From contig JAISEZ010000025.1 of the NCBI GenBank assembly GCA_031263835.1, positions 1 through 5,436 on the forward strand: a DNA stretch of 5,436 bases, given 5' to 3'. Positions 5,244-5,436 of this stretch are shown one piece after another (the first letter of the stretch is position 1; each line of letters begins with the position of its first letter). The stretch is from Tannerella sp. GTDB taxonomy: Bacteria; Bacteroidota; Bacteroidia; Bacteroidales; Tannerellaceae. Made by a program: the position numbers and the translations under genes. The notes under the pieces were generated by a model that saw nothing but the letters and a program-made list of their open reading frames with translations, did not search any database and was not told the origin of the DNA.

Positions 5244-5319
5244 AAGCCGCAGGCGCAGCTCGGGGACACGGGCTACCTCTCCCGTATCCGAACTGCGAAG
5301 CAGTTCAACCCGCTACGGG
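5236..5319 (+). repeat. Cluster of three further hairpins (structured 3' region or palindromic repeat array)
   Basis: Three stems follow the unit at 5208-5243. CCCCG (5236-5240) pairs with CGGGG (5261-5265), enclosing TGC/GCA and GCC/GGC pairs with small bulges. ACGGG (5268-5272) can pair with CCCGT (5281-5285). GAACTGC-gaa-GCAGTTC (5290-5306) is a perfect 7-bp stem, itself enclosed by CCCGTA (5281-5286) pairing with TACGGG (5314-5319), an alternative to the second stem. The third stem resembles 5208-5226 in layout (AACnnC, GAAG, GTTCAA) with changed base pairs. Whether this acts as RNA or is only a DNA repeat cannot be told from one copy. Confidence 0.5.
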
Positions 5320-5347
5320 CATAGCCGTCAGGCTAAGCACTTTTTTT
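5319..5347 (+). terminator. Probable rho-independent terminator of the operon, built from a repeat-like hairpin
   Basis: TAGCC (5322-5326) and GGCTA (5331-5335) form a 5-bp stem with loop GTCA, extended by two more pairs (5319-5320 with 5337-5338) across an A/A mismatch, then AC and seven T's (5341-5347). It is the first hairpin with a T-run after rex. Its GCCGTCAGGC core is identical to the minus strand of the left hairpin at 154-145, with one C-G pair lost from the stem. Confidence 0.55.
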
Positions 5348-5436
5348 CAATTAGGAAGCCTGATGAACAGGTTGTTTCAGCCTCTTTGCGAATTGCGAAT
5401 GAAATCTATGGCTCGTTTGATTTGTGGCATTTGTTT
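5348..5436. other. Right-edge sequence without a supported gene
   Basis: This AT-richer edge has a tandem 7-mer TTGCGAA (5386-5399). A plus-strand frame is open from about 5348 to the edge; its ATG at 5399 would begin MKSMARLICGIC, somewhat like a signal peptide start. A minus-strand frame ending in stop TAA at 5353-5351 is open from the edge for 26 codons. Neither is long enough to call, and no clear TAnnTTTG promoter precedes the plus-strand ATG. Confidence 0.3.

Noticed and set aside
5208..5347. CRISPR array or tRNA in the hairpin-rich block
   Set aside because: There are no regularly spaced identical repeats with unique spacers and no cloverleaf with a T-loop motif; the stems differ in size and spacing.
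5399..5436. Start of a secreted protein at the right edge (MKSMARLICGIC)
   Set aside because: Only 12 codons are visible and no convincing promoter precedes it; noted as edge sequence but not called as a gene.

Overview
The window looks like chromosomal DNA from a member of the Bacteroidota, most likely Bacteroidales. Three things point there. The promoter ahead of rpmH has the phylum's -33/-7 form (TTTG, 20 nt, TACCTTTG). None of the six start codons has a purine-rich Shine-Dalgarno sequence. The gene order PASTA protein, RluA/RluD-type pseudouridine synthase, Ddl, acyltransferase, Rex is one I associate with this phylum. The GC-rich codon use would suit a Rikenellaceae/Alistipes-like genome, but that is a guess from composition.

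Left flank (1-283): mostly non-coding. It holds a possible 5' fragment of a divergent minus-strand gene at the very edge (1-64), two hairpins (114-125 and 142-157), and the rpmH promoter (201-232). rpmH (284-436) is followed by a perfect 13-bp terminator hairpin with a T-run (488-522), which separates it from the next unit.

Operon (564-5107): a perfect -7 element (548-555) lies only 8 nt before the ATG of the first gene, so this mRNA may be leaderless or nearly so. Five genes follow on the plus strand with gaps of 5-7 nt or a 4-nt ATGA overlap: a single-pass membrane protein with two PASTA domains and no kinase; an S4-containing pseudouridine synthase; D-alanine--D-alanine ligase (ddl); a PF01553-type acyltransferase; and the NADH/NAD+-sensing repressor Rex. 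The set joins peptidoglycan precursor synthesis, a likely muropeptide-binding protein, lipid acylation and rRNA modification to a redox regulator.

Right flank (5108-5436): no supported gene. From 5208 to 5347 it is almost entirely hairpins and ends in a terminator-like stem with seven T's. One 36-nt unit here (5208-5243, plus strand) matches a unit in the left flank (122-157, minus strand) at 24 of 36 positions, with compensatory changes in the stem. A second pair of hairpins shares the 10-mer GCCGTCAGGC. The gene block therefore appears to be flanked by inverted members of a palindromic repeat family. This, with the possible transposase-like start at the left edge, is the most unusual part of the window. 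The protein-coding genes themselves are ordinary housekeeping genes.
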